Assembly: GCF_029227915.1 (NCBI RefSeq)
Contig: NC_079882.1
Span: 16,382,501-16,446,500 of the forward strand
Direction: 5' to 3'
Source: Hydractinia symbiolongicarpus
Lineage: Eukaryota; Cnidaria; Hydrozoa; Anthoathecata; Hydractiniidae
Length of the DNA: 64,000 nucleotides
Shown piece by piece: positions 1 to 7,668 of this stretch. Both the position numbers and the translations under genes were made by a program. The notes under the pieces were generated by a model, which saw only the letters and a list, made by a program, of their open reading frames with translations, had not been told where the DNA came from and ran no database searches. Every line of letters starts with the position of its first letter. The first letter of the stretch is position 1.

Positions 1-46
1 CCTGAGAAAAGAAAAAAAAGGGGACGATATAACACCATTCCAAAAA

Positions 47-436
47 GTGCTCCAATATGTCAGAACTCAAGTCAATTTTGCTATTATGCCCAGCGTGTAC
101 ATGTTGCCCTCAGACATGAATCTTCATATTGGTAAAATTCAAGGGTATAATAACAATGTCTTGATTGCACCTACAAATGTAAACATTGGGGCTCAGGTTG
201 ATCTGAATAAGGTGAAGAAACCTGTTGGGACCTCGACCAAGCATGGAGCACCACAGGTGAGCTACGTGATCCCTAGGCACGAGGTAATACTGCCTAGGCA
301 TAGGGCAATACACCCTAGGCATAAGGCAATACTTCCTAACCACGAGCTACTAGAAGTAGAGCAGCACCATAATACCAAGGGTGTACTAATCACAGGTGAA
401 GTAGGACCCATCATTGCTTATATCTGGTTAAAGTAA
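47..436 (+). CDS. Unknown protein fragment with a 7-residue repeat
   Basis: Open frame of 129 codons; I recognise no family. The first ~75 residues look like an ordinary folded segment, and residues ~76-103 are built from a degenerate heptad (PRHEVIL, PRHRAIH, PRHKAIL, PNHELLE). It lies outside the young element, so it belongs to the older element or to host sequence. A degraded hairpin follows the stop codon directly, as with genes inside the element, which suggests it was a gene of the older element. The frame runs left of the first ATG without clear coding signal, so the start is uncertain. Confidence 0.35.
   Translation: MLQYVRTQVNFAIMPSVYMLPSDMNLHIGKIQGYNNNVLIAPTNVNIGAQVDLNKVKKPVGTSTKHGAPQVSYVIPRHEVILPRHRAIHPRHKAILPNHELLEVEQHHNTKGVLITGEVGPIIAYIWLK
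272..352 (+). repeat. 21-bp tandem repeat inside the 47-436 frame
   Basis: Nearly four copies of a 21-bp unit beginning CCTAGGCA, the last one diverged. Because 21 is a multiple of three, the reading frame is kept and the protein gains a heptad repeat. Confidence 0.8.
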
Positions 437-441
437 GAAAA

Positions 442-470
442 GTCTAGTGTGTTTCATCAACAAATTAGAC
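442..470. terminator. Degraded hairpin after the 47-436 frame
   Basis: Imperfect inverted repeat of GTCTA...TGTT against AACAAATTAGAC, starting six bases after the stop codon. It resembles the perfect palindrome at 3,481-3,506 (both begin with TCTAGT), so it may be an eroded member of the same 3'-end hairpin class. Confidence 0.35.
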
Positions 471-751
471 TAATATTTTAGGATCTTTTGCCCTTACCCC
501 TACCGATGTAGCCTACAACAACAGCAACGGAAGCTACAATTGCCATGCAAGGTGCTTAGCCACAAATTCAACACCTTTTGCCGCCACTCGGAAAAAGAAG
601 GAAACTACAATCTATATAGTGGCCCCCAGTGGAAACAATCCACTAACTATAGGTTTTTGTGATTTTCTGGGCTAGCCACTTTAAATATTTATTATTATTA
701 TTATTATTATGATGCCAGGTAATGCTGCACCAGCTTTCCCTGCCAAATATT
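471..751. other. Stretch without a recognised gene; ATT microsatellite
   Basis: No supported gene. It contains an (ATT)n run at about 689-710. It presumably holds decayed sequence of the older element, between the convergent 3' ends of the 47-436 frame and the coiled-coil gene. Confidence 0.5.
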
Positions 752-1329
752 TTAAAAATTTTCCTTGTCTTTCCAGCTGTTTTTGTAAAACCCTTTAGCA
801 CTACTGCCAGTTCCTGCTGCGGCACCAGCTGTTGATCCACCGCCTGTTACTGCCAGAACAATGGTAAATATGAGTAAGCGAAAAGCCGAAATGATGCTTG
901 CGATGGTTATGCCCTGTTCCTTGAATAAGATTTTTAGTTTTTCAATCAGATTTGTCGCCCTGTACCATTTTCATTATCGTTTCCTTAATATTAGTGAGCT
1001 GGCCTTCAATCTCGGATGATAGTAAACCATGCGTTTCCTGTACAGCTTCTTTTTGATCCTGAAGCTTTTCAAGATCTTTCTTTGCCCAAATGTCCCAAAT
1101 TTCTTTCTGTTCCTCAGTCATCCTAGGCAGTGCTTTCTTTCCTTCTAATCTCTTCACATTGGCCTCTGCCTTAGCGATCTCACTATCAAAACAAATTATT
1201 TTGCTTTTTAATGACTTTAATATGCCCCTCAAAGTTTGTAGTTCGCGATTAAGCCCTCTTCTTTCACGTTCCGTAAAAACTTCTTCGCCGGCAATGGAAG
1301 TCTTCGTGAGGCTCTCCGCTTCATCCAAA
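752..1329 (-). pseudogene. Coiled-coil/membrane protein, 3' part (older element, interrupted)
   Basis: This is the C-terminal part of a virus-like element protein; its N-terminal part lies at 14,199-14,750. Reading leftwards, a charged coiled coil (~110 residues, LNRELQTLRG onward) is followed by EKLKILFKEQGITIASII, a hydrophobic stretch and a Gly/Ala-rich tail. A frameshift near 943 separates coiled coil from membrane part. The homologue at 5,841-6,944 has the same order. The young element inserted just upstream: across the 5-bp duplication the two parts rejoin in the same reading frame, apart from one stop codon. Role in the virion or membrane is inferred only. Confidence 0.75.
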
Positions 1330-1334
1330 ACCTT
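1330..1334 (+). other. Target site duplication, left copy (ACCTT)
   Basis: ACCTT directly outside the left terminal repeat, matched by ACCTT at 14,194-14,198 outside the right one. Five bases match; a sixth does not. Polintons usually make 6-bp duplications, so either one base has changed or this family makes 5. Confidence 0.75.
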
Positions 1335-1535
1335 AGAGATAGGAAAATGTTCGTTCTAGCACAGTCGACGCACGACAAGGGAATTCCCCGAAATCCGAAA
1401 TCCCAAATTCCGACAAATCCGAAAATAATTCCGGAAATACCGATAAAATGCCACGCATGCGCAATAGCGACTAGCGGGAATAATGCTGACATCAACAAAA
1501 ATAGAGATTGCGCAATTGAGTAGGGGAAGTCCATA
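1335..1535 (+). repeat. Left terminal inverted repeat
   Basis: Matches the reverse complement of 13,989-14,193 with scattered substitutions and small indels over about 200 bp. Landmarks are AGAGATAGGAAAATG, CAGTCGACG, GGGAATTCCC, a run of CCGAAAT-type words, ACGCATGCGCAA and GCTGACATCAACAAAA. The match stops where the minisatellite side begins. Confidence 0.85.
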
Positions 1536-1570
1536 GAGTTGTGACTCTAGAGCGCCAGAGCGCCTAAAGA

Positions 1571-1745
1571 TGTTCCAGACCATTTCAAGACCCAAGAAAT
1601 GTGTACTAGAGCGCTTCAAGAGTACCCATGGCTGCTCAAGTATATTCCGGACCATTTCAAGACCAAGGAAATGTGTACCGAGGCGTTTCAAGCATGTCCC
1701 GGAGCATTTCAGATCCCAGTACATGGTCCACCTGGGAGCCCTCAT
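1571..1745 (+). repeat. Subterminal minisatellite, 72-bp unit
   Basis: Two or three units beginning TTCC(A/G)GACCATTTCAAGACC. The first two start 72 bp apart; the third is shortened to 51 bp. The same unit occurs in opposite orientation at 15,990-16,245, again just inside a terminal-repeat sequence, so it is a structural part of this element family. The short open frames across it are by-products of a unit length divisible by three. Confidence 0.8.
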
Positions 1746-1779
1746 GGGGATTTAGTATAAGGTATGGAGATCACTGACT

Positions 1780-1804
1780 ATCTTACAACCCCGGGTTGCA
1801 AGAT
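1780..1804. promoter_or_regulatory. 25-bp near-perfect palindrome before the 1,807 ORF
   Basis: ATCTTACAACCC and GGGTTGCAAGAT flank one central C, with a single mismatch in 12 pairs. It ends two bases before the start codon at 1,807. Unlike the other hairpins it precedes a gene, so it could act on transcription start or be a relic of a lost neighbour. Confidence 0.5.
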
Positions 1805-1806
1805 AA

Positions 1807-1959
1807 ATGGAACAATGCGATGAGTGTGAACGCGTGCTCGATGGGTACGATAGATGCTCCTGTGGACGAAGGTTCTTCATAAAAGGTAAGATGCTATGCT
1901 GGTACTGCTGGCATGAGTACATTACGTATAATGGCGGATGGTGTACGTGTGGATGCTAG
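1807..1959 (+). CDS. Small Cys-rich protein, possible zinc ribbon
   Basis: A 50-codon frame with Cys pairs throughout (CDEC, CSC, CWYC, CTCGC), consistent with a small zinc-binding fold. The start codon lies in AGATAAATG, matching the start-site motif of other genes in the element, which favours a real gene. It is followed after ~60 bp by another Cys-rich gene, the HNH-type remnant. I know no family for it, and its length alone would not distinguish it from chance. Confidence 0.5.
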   Translation: MEQCDECERVLDGYDRCSCGRRFFIKGKMLCWYCWHEYITYNGGWCTCGC

Positions 1960-2019
1960 TTGGAGTTTTCCTGTCCAGAGTTTTGTATAGTACTACTGTA
2001 CAAAACAACAAAAACCAAT

Positions 2020-2501
2020 ATGGAGGATATCAAGAAATGTTCACACTGTAATCACCCTTTATCTTTGAATAATTTTAGAATTGACAAAAAAAAGCAATGG
2101 ACAAAGAAATGCATCAAATGCCTCAATATTGACAAGGTATGTCGGAAACGTGCAAAATGCCATCATCTAAAACGAAAACGTAGTTGCCGCATATGCAATT
2201 TCGCTGGTTACATGTATGAACGTGTTATGGGCAGGATTTACAGTGCTCTAAGGCATGATATAGAATTAGCTCCACAGAGTATCTTGGTTGCGACATTACT
2301 ACCTTCAAGGTGCACATCCAGGCCAAGTTCTGGGGGAACCGAGGGCAGTGGTAGTTCGATCACAAAATCCGTGTTAAATATTAGGAAAATGTTGTTGCCC
2401 CCACCGTGGAGGTACAACTCGCGAGACTCCACTATACAAATATGCAGCCTCTGTGGGTAAGCGAAAATCAGTCCAAAAGCAGCCGCTTCATATCTGAATA
2501 G
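2020..2501 (+). pseudogene. HNH-type endonuclease remnant with N-terminal zinc ribbon
   Basis: The N-terminal half has CSHC, CIKC and CRIC pairs (residues ~7-65), a zinc ribbon. A frameshift near 2,280 moves the signal to another frame, where YLGCDITTFK, FDHKIRV and finally YTNMQPLWVSEN appear in order. These resemble the DNA-binding core, the DH of the HNH motif and the closing N-x-QPL...N helix of HNH nucleases of viruses and mobile elements. Stops interrupt the second half. The assignment rests on motif order; family recall is good but unverified. HNH enzymes cut DNA with one metal ion, and in such elements may act in homing or recombination. Confidence 0.55.
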
Positions 2502-3155
2502 AAAAACCCTAGTTTAACTCCCTTATCACAAAATAAAAAGATTTTCAAATTCGGTAACGAGAATGTTAACTCAAGAGACTTTTATGCCAAAGCGACTCCA
2601 CTAAATATCGAAGATATAAACGATGAAGATATCGTGCTAAGCGACCCCATTCCAGCAAACAAGGGCAAAGATGAACGCTTCGTCATTGGCTATAATAATG
2701 ACAACAAGCTATCCCCTCTATTGATCAAAACACCAATAAAGCTCTATTCCAATGGTGCCTCGCGCTACGATGAGGACTGCTCTCTTACCATGTCATTCGA
2801 CATCTATAACCATCCCGAGTGGTTGGAGAAGTATGAGAGTATCCTGACCAAGGTAGAGTCCTTAGCGGGTCATTGCTTCACCACTCCCCGTGCGCAAAAA
2901 GGTAAATACATCACCACCAAGGTGAAGGAGTAGGAACGCAAAGTCAGAACCGACTTCCATTCCAAAAAAGTACCACTAAAAGAAAGCTGCGAGTGCAAGG
3001 CCATCATCAAGCTATCTGGCATCTACAGGCAAGGTTCAAATTACTACATGCAAACCTACTTGGAGGAGTGTAAATATAAGGTTGTCGAGTTTTATGGCTC
3101 CTGCTACCTTAGCGATTCCGACGACGATGACGAATCCTTCGTCGTACTAGACTAG
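2502..3155 (+). pseudogene. Possible single-stranded-DNA-binding protein, acidic tail, one stop
   Basis: A coding-quality frame runs from at least 2,541 (IFKFGNENV) to the stop at 3,153, interrupted only by TAG at 2,931-2,933. No initiator ATG is seen; upstream sequence in frame is open only to 2,502, so the 5' end is probably lost. The protein ends in an acidic tract, SDSDDDDE, a hallmark of many viral and phage ssDNA-binding proteins, which use such a tail to contact replication partners. The middle has aromatic and basic residues typical of an OB-like fold, but I cannot name the family firmly. A short hairpin follows the stop. Confidence 0.4.
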
Positions 3156-3171
3156 ATGTGAGAGGTTTTGG

Positions 3172-3192
3172 TATGTTGGTTGATCCAGCATA
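3172..3192. terminator. Hairpin after the acidic-tailed gene
   Basis: TATGTTGG and CCAGCATA form an 8-bp stem with one T:G-type mismatch and a 5-base loop, 16 bp past the stop codon at 3,155. It fits the series of 3'-end palindromes in this block. Confidence 0.5.
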
Positions 3193-3203
3193 TTAAAACA
3201 AAC

Positions 3204-3476
3204 ATGAACGACGTTAAAGCACTGAAAAAAGAAGCAAAAGCACTAAAGGTTCGTAACTACTCAACTATGAATAAGGCCGACCTACTCGAAGCCCTCCGCA
3301 AGGTCAAGTACAACGACGCATCAACGCAAACGGACGGTCCCTATTGCGAACCGTGCGTCACGATCGCTTGGCAAGACAAACTCGAAGAATGCTCGAGACA
3401 GCTCTCCGAAAAGCAGCGACGTGTTGCATATGATGGTGATCACATCATCGATCGAGATACTGGAAAAGTACTCTAA
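3204..3476 (+). CDS. Small SAP/Rho-N-like protein
   Basis: 90 codons from the ATG at 3,204. Upstream frame is open but not protein-like, so this start is preferred. Residues ~3-32 (LKKEAKALKVRNYSTMNKAD, then LLEAL) fit a two-helix SAP/Rho-N/HeH-type motif, which usually binds DNA or RNA. A CxxC-like pair (CEPC) follows, then a charged helical tail. The same motif opens the polymerase gene at 13,926, so a mobile N-terminal module is shared within the element. The frame is intact and is followed directly by a perfect 12-bp-stem palindrome that separates it from the convergent gene at 3,530-4,177. Confidence 0.6.
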   Translation: MNDVKALKKEAKALKVRNYSTMNKADLLEALRKVKYNDASTQTDGPYCEPCVTIAWQDKLEECSRQLSEKQRRVAYDGDHIIDRDTGKVL

Positions 3477-3480
3477 ATCG

Positions 3481-3506
3481 TCTAGTATGTTGAACAACAT
3501 ACTAGA
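3481..3506. terminator. Perfect palindrome between convergent genes
   Basis: TCTAGTATGTTG, AA, CAACATACTAGA: a perfect 12-bp stem with a 2-base loop. It begins five bases after the stop at 3,476 and ends 24 bases before the stop of the opposing gene. It would serve both transcripts as a 3'-end signal. Confidence 0.75.
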
Positions 3507-3529
3507 TTATGAATAAGCAGGTGGCTCCT

Positions 3530-4177
3530 CTAAGTACCGCTGACATATTGTACAGACTGCAAGTTTTTTATCAACTCCTGTTTACCCTCCTGACGCCCTT
3601 TCGCGACAAGCTGCATACGTTCCCGTTCATTGATCGAGTCCACGATCTTCTTGACACGCTGTCTGATCTGCTCCTTCAGCGCCATGTATGTTTGCTTTTC
3701 CTGCATTATCAGTCTGAACTCGTTGTCGCTAATCACACCATTTTCCACAGCTCTGTTGATCAGGTCAACGATAGAGTTGAGCTTGGTCTCTGCTAGTAGT
3801 CTGATGCTCTCATGCTTCTTACTCTTGACACATAGCCTCTTCCCCGCATCCCGCAGATCAGCTTGCTCCAACCCTACGGCAATCGTAATTCCACCCATAG
3901 CCACGGCTAATGGTACGCCGATCCCAGATAGCATGCTCCCAATACCAACACCTGAAGTTATCACACTTACCGCTAGTAGCCCGTGATTCATGTATCTAAC
4001 CCACGTATCATCCATCTTGAATTTTTTGGCGAGCTTGTCACGCTCTTTATACTCGGCCCGCAAGTATTGTTCGACTTCTTCGATTTTCTTCAATCTGTAG
4101 ACTTGTGAAGTATCCTCCTCTATACCCTCCGGGGGTGCACTGGGTAAGCTCGGGTAAAGCTTAGCAATATCTGTCAT
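3530..4177 (-). CDS. Conserved element membrane protein with PSAP motif
   Basis: Intact 215-codon frame. The start lies in GAATAAATG, the recurrent start motif. The N-terminus is proline-rich (LYPSLPSAPPE, residues ~7-17) and contains P-S-A-P, the core of an ESCRT-recruiting late domain. A charged helix follows (RLKKIEEVEQYL), then a long Gly-rich hydrophobic stretch (residues ~69-104, enough for two membrane passes) and a C-terminal helical region. I recall homologues as uncharacterised proteins common in cnidarian and other invertebrate elements. A role in membrane association or virion release is inference from the motif and hydrophobic segment. Confidence 0.65.
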   Translation of the reverse strand: MTDIAKLYPSLPSAPPEGIEEDTSQVYRLKKIEEVEQYLRAEYKERDKLAKKFKMDDTWVRYMNHGLLAVSVITSGVGIGSMLSGIGVPLAVAMGGITIAVGLEQADLRDAGKRLCVKSKKHESIRLLAETKLNSIVDLINRAVENGVISDNEFRLIMQEKQTYMALKEQIRQRVKKIVDSINERERMQLVAKGRQEGKQELIKNLQSVQYVSGT

Positions 4178-4335
4178 TTATTCTATCAGTAGGTGCATAG
4201 TAATTCCCACGAACGAAACATTCTTATCATGGTGATACTCATCTGTGAGCATAAACTACAGCCTGTCTGTTGAACCTTTAAAAGGGAGGTATACAGGAGT
4301 GTCAAAACTCCACATAAGCATGTATCCGCATGCGT
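4178..4335. other. Short intergenic stretch
   Basis: Lies between two minus-strand genes. A weak 5-bp inverted repeat (GGAGT...ACTCC, 4,296-4,311) lies 25 bp past the stop of the upstream gene. I see no gene. Confidence 0.4.
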
Positions 4336-4848
4336 TTAGCTCTTTGGTGGGAAGCATAGCCAGTGTCTTGGATTTTTACCATCCAGCAGATAGTCATCTT
4401 CATCTAACTGAGAGCAAAAAAGTCTCAGCCGCTGGTACACGTCAGTCCTATAGAATGAATCGTAGTCACCCTTCTTATAGTATTTTTTACTGGGATCGTA
4501 GGGTAGACACAAGAGCTCTTGCAGTTGTCGATGAATCACCACCGTGTACCCGTCATTGACATGGAGTCTGCAGAGTCCGTTCCTGAGTACGAAGAGCTCG
4601 CTCTTGCCTTCCGCTCGCTTGTTGACGATACTTGCCAAATCCTCTATTTTGTACAAACCGTTCATGATCTCAATTTGAGTAACCGTCTGATCGGGTTCTG
4701 CCTTGCGGATGGCAAACTCGTTGTTACTGAAGAGGTTCAGCCACGCAGGGTGGATACTGATCGACTTCAGAGATATCCTCGTGTCCTGCCCTAGGTAGTC
4801 CTCAAATATCGTAGGGTTCACGATGTCTGTAATATACATTTGCTTCAT
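4336..4848 (-). CDS. Putative minor virion protein, beta-rich
   Basis: Intact 170-codon frame. Short alternating hydrophobic segments (ISLKSISIHPAW, IMNGLYKIEDL, YTVVIHRQLQELLCL) suggest a beta-rich fold. The pattern of a structured N-terminal half, a 'NGLY-ID-L' segment and a closing LLCLPYDP segment resembles element proteins that I recall as possible penton-like or minor capsid components; this is a weak inference. Its ATG lies 16 bp from the divergent ATG at 4,865, with a palindromic promoter-like segment between. Confidence 0.5.
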   Translation of the reverse strand: MKQMYITDIVNPTIFEDYLGQDTRISLKSISIHPAWLNLFSNNEFAIRKAEPDQTVTQIEIMNGLYKIEDLASIVNKRAEGKSELFVLRNGLCRLHVNDGYTVVIHRQLQELLCLPYDPSKKYYKKGDYDSFYRTDVYQRLRLFCSQLDEDDYLLDGKNPRHWLCFPPKS

Positions 4849-4867
4849 GTTTCTTTAAAAAAACATG
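4846..4867. promoter_or_regulatory. Palindromic bidirectional start region
   Basis: The 22 bp running from one CAT to the opposite ATG read CATGTTTC...AAACATG, pairing at 10 of 11 positions. Both divergent start codons are the ends of the palindrome, so both genes start from one symmetric A/T-rich segment with almost no 5' untranslated sequence. Confidence 0.6.
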
Positions 4868-5665
4868 ACCATTTACTCGTATAACCCCAGAGCAAAGTAT
4901 GCCCCTACACATGGGCGCTATCTCGAAAGACTCAAGGGTGAAGATCTCTCAACGCAGAACATCGTTATTGATGCGGAGGAGTCCTCGTTCATGGTGAAAT
5001 TCCCCAACATCTTCGTCGACTATAAGTTCCACTCTGGTGCGGTGTTGAATACATGGCAAAGCCACCCTTTCAGCCTCTGGTCCATTCAGCTCAATTTTGC
5101 TACCTATTGCGCAACTTCAGCTTGTGGTACTTCTATGCAACATCTCACCGCCTCTTTACCGCTTGTTCTCTCCGTTTACCGTTTCCACGTGTACTTCCAG
5201 ATTTGTAAAGTACTTCAAGATCTCGACATTTCTCTACCGGGTTTGGATAGATTCCGCCGTCTCAATAACCCTTTCAACATGCAAAAATTCCAGCGATTAG
5301 CACGTGAATATGGGGTAAGCGACAGCGAGAGCGAGTGGACGAACGAGAACTTGTTCAGTAGCTGGCAAGCTATTCGTAAAGACTATCCTGGCAGCGGGTT
5401 TAGCTATTTCGATGAAGATTCATGGAGTCGATGGATTCTCGAAACCTTTCAAGGTCTCACTCGTATAGGCATAGAAAAGCTTTCCCAAAGCGTAAGATTT
5501 TACGCTTATCTTATACTTCAAAGGCAAGCTAATGCGAGGTCGCACATCATCAGCAATCAAGGTAGTTCGATCGATGCGCAGCGCCTCTACTTGACAGCCT
5601 TTGAGGAGCTGATCCTCCGGTTTAGTGACACGGGTGAGGAAATAAGGCGATTCCAAAATGTGGGA

Positions 5666-5686
5666 GTGTCGTGAATTTCACGACAC
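5666..5686. terminator. Perfect 21-bp palindrome containing a stop codon
   Basis: GTGTCGTGAA, T, TTCACGACAC: a 10-bp perfect stem around one base. The TGA of the 4,865 frame lies inside the left arm. It could be a genuine 3'-end hairpin or a small insertion that created the stop. Confidence 0.55.
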
Positions 5687-5784
5687 ATCAGTAAGGAGTA
5701 CTTCTCGATTGGTGTTAACCCGCAGATTAACGCAAAGCAGGAGCTCAGTTCCAGCAGCAAGACAACAAAGCAAGAAATTAAAGT

Positions 5785-5801
5785 GGAGGGTTCCACCCTC
5801 C
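5785..5801. terminator. Hairpin between convergent genes
   Basis: GGAGGGT, TCC, ACCCTCC: a perfect 7-bp G/C-rich stem with a 3-base loop, 9 bp before the distal stop of the plus-strand gene and 40 bp from the 3' end of the minus-strand gene. Confidence 0.5.
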
Positions 5802-5840
5802 CTCGATCATAGTCGCAAACTACGCCAGGAGTTGATGCAA

Positions 5841-6944
5841 TCAGCATGAGAATACCAAGGCTATCGTTATCACGTTGGGAGTAGGGCTAATCCTCGTGTA
5901 TATATGGATGACATCGGCACTTCCTCCTGCTGCAGCTCCTCTGGCAGTACCTTCACCTCCAGTGACGGCGAGCACGATGGTGGAAATCAGGAGATCAACA
6001 GCAGAAACGATGCTCGTGATGATCAAGCCTTGTTCCTTGAAGAGGAACTTGAGCTTTTCCAGTAGGGATGTGTCGTCCCCAGCGATCTTCACCAGAGTCT
6101 CTTTGATATGTAGCAGCTGACTCTAAGTCCTAGATAAAAGCATATGCTCTTCTCGTACGGCTTCCTTCTCATTTGGAGTCTCTTTAGCTCTTCCTTCGCT
6201 TTCTCGAGGTTGTTGTTCTCAATCTCTATCTGTTCCTCTGATAGTCCAGGCGTGCCTTTTTTGCTCTCGAGCCCTTTCACCTTGGCTTCCGCTTTGATGA
6301 TCTGATCATCGTAGAAGATCGTCTTGCTTTTCAACATTTTGATGTTACCCTATAGTTTTTGAACCTCGAGGTTGAACTCGCTTCTCTCAGTAGGGCCGAA
6401 GAATCTCTTGTATAAAACTCTCCGTGTCATCAACGACATTCTCGAGATCATCGCTATTTGCTCCGCGCTGCTTCCTCACAACGTGATCGATCGTGCTAGC
6501 TAGTCGCTGAGCAATTGCTTTCCCCTTGTTTGGTGTGCTATAGTTGGTAAAGCCTATAGTCTGTAGACGTTTCGCACTCAACACCCTCCGTATCACGTCA
6601 ACGGTTTTAAATGTACCATCCAGATTCGTGAGGAGCTTTATGTCTTCGCCCACGCCTTTGTAGATGAGCCGATTACCTTGTAGTTTGAACCTGTCGTAAT
6701 GTCTCGCGTTAGGCTGCTGCTCCAGCCCTTCACTTAGGTGTTTGTAAAGCGAGTCGACCTTTCCTTTGACCACCTGCCACCTCTGATCCTCTAGGCTGTC
6801 GCCTGTAACTGCACTACTAGCCTCAGGGGGCTCTTCTGTCGTGGAGCTGGGGAGATTGTCAAGCCTACTAAACTCGTCGGGCTTGTCTTGAATATCTTCC
6901 TCTTGTACAAAGCCTTCGTTATTGTATCCTAGATTTTCATCCAT
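5841..6944 (-). pseudogene. Coiled-coil/membrane protein, young element copy
   Basis: Start ATG at 6,944 lies in GAATAAATG. Residues 1-185 form an acidic N-terminus followed by a conserved domain (LIYKGVGEDIKLLTNLDGTF, STPNKGKA) shared with the copies at 14,199-14,750 and 17,476-18,027. A stop and frameshifts follow (~6,340-6,390). The coiled coil then continues at 6,089-6,337 (AEAKVKGLESKK) and the membrane part at 5,841-6,092 (EKLKFLFKEQGLIITSIV, then a hydrophobic run and a Gly/Ala tail). At least three frame changes make it inactive. The three-part plan matches an uncharacterised family that I recall from invertebrate Polinton-like elements; its function is unknown. Confidence 0.7.
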
Positions 6945-6973
6945 TTATTCAACCCTCTACAACCTACTAATAA
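6945..6973. promoter_or_regulatory. Divergent start region, paired AATAAATG motifs
   Basis: Only 29 bp separate the minus-strand ATG (6,944) and the plus-strand ATG (6,974). Each start codon is the end of its own motif: GAATAAATG on the minus strand and TAATAAATG on the plus strand. This leaves room for a compact bidirectional promoter only. Confidence 0.55.
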
Positions 6974-7660
6974 ATGTACGGAACGAAGTTAGATCCTAAC
7001 AATAAATTAAAGATTATGCAGCCCATGAAAGGCAAGAAACAGCGTGTCAAGGTCTCCCACAACCCTAGCACGATCAGTCAGAACGAAGATTTGTACGTGG
7101 ACGTACCCAATTTGGGAGATAATGATGTAATGTTCCCCAGCTCCCTCAAGCTCCTATTTGAGTTGGAGCTTACTGGCACCAACAGCAAACGTACCATCGT
7201 CAGCAACATTGGCAAGGCCCTGGTTCAAAACCTTCACATAAGTCTGAACGGCCACGAAGTGCAAAACATCAGCGATTTTAATATGCTCGGATTCTAGAAG
7301 GCATCAACCCTAATGATGGTACAATCAGGGCTCTGCAAGTAAAGGCTAGTGACCATGTAGGCAATGATGAAGAAAGGGCGATCGTGGCAGCCTATGAGAA
7401 CACTTTTCGGATCCCACGATAGCGAAGTGACCATTGGGCAGTTTTGTACGGAACGGTATGCGCTGTTCATTGACTTCAGAGCAAGTCCAGATCACAGTCT
7501 CCATGGTAGCGGCAGACCCTTGCAAAGGCTTAGTGATGGCATCACCTTGCATATGACCAAGAAAGGTGATGGAACTGGGGATATCAAGTGCTACGTGTAC
7601 TTGCTCCAAGATGCGCAGCTGAACATCTGGGATGGGCGGTTTTACTCGGTGGAATACTGA
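6974..7660 (+). pseudogene. Major capsid-like protein (F54H12.2-like), internally deleted
   Basis: Start ATG lies in TAATAAATG. Residues 1-108 (NEDLYVDVPNLGDNDV, LTGTNSKRTIVSNIGKA) match the N-terminal region of a family annotated F54H12.2-like in invertebrate genomes, which I take to be the Polinton capsid protein. After a break at ~7,297 the signal resumes as GINPNDGTIRAL, then jumps at ~7,420 to the C-terminal part (TIGQFCTERYALFIDF, DGITLHMTKKGDGTGDI, DAQLNIWDGRFYSVEY). Comparison with the fragments at 14,861-15,603 and 16,675-17,365 shows that two internal segments are missing. A double-jelly-roll fold is expected from the family but cannot be seen here. Confidence 0.65.
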
Positions 7661-7668
7661 GATAAACA

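Larger units (their letters stand above)
4865..5812 (+). pseudogene. Unknown element protein with an in-frame stop
   Basis: 269 codons to TGA at 5,672-5,674; after it the same frame stays open and protein-like (YFSIGVNPQINAKQEL) to TAG at 5,810. The true product may therefore be ~315 residues with a nonsense change, or the gene may end at 5,674 inside the palindrome. The N-terminal third has a hydrophilic start and a segment VKFPNIFVDYK; a segment LDISLPGLDRFRRL follows mid-protein. I do not recognise a family. A hairpin at 5,785-5,801 lies near the distal stop and separates the gene from the convergent coiled-coil gene, which favours the longer version. Confidence 0.5.

Noticed and set aside
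471-751. Possible gene fragment around 500-640
   Set aside because: Two frames look partly protein-like, but neither has a start motif, a family match or a partner in the other element copies.
1229-1745. Overlapping minus-strand frames of 101 and 129 codons
   Set aside because: They run through the terminal repeat and minisatellite and only borrow part of the coiled-coil gene in the wrong frame.
1570-1755. 61-codon frame across the left minisatellite, and the similar frames at 15,979-16,245
   Set aside because: The 72-bp unit keeps any stop-free frame open. There is no start motif, no family, and both strands are open.
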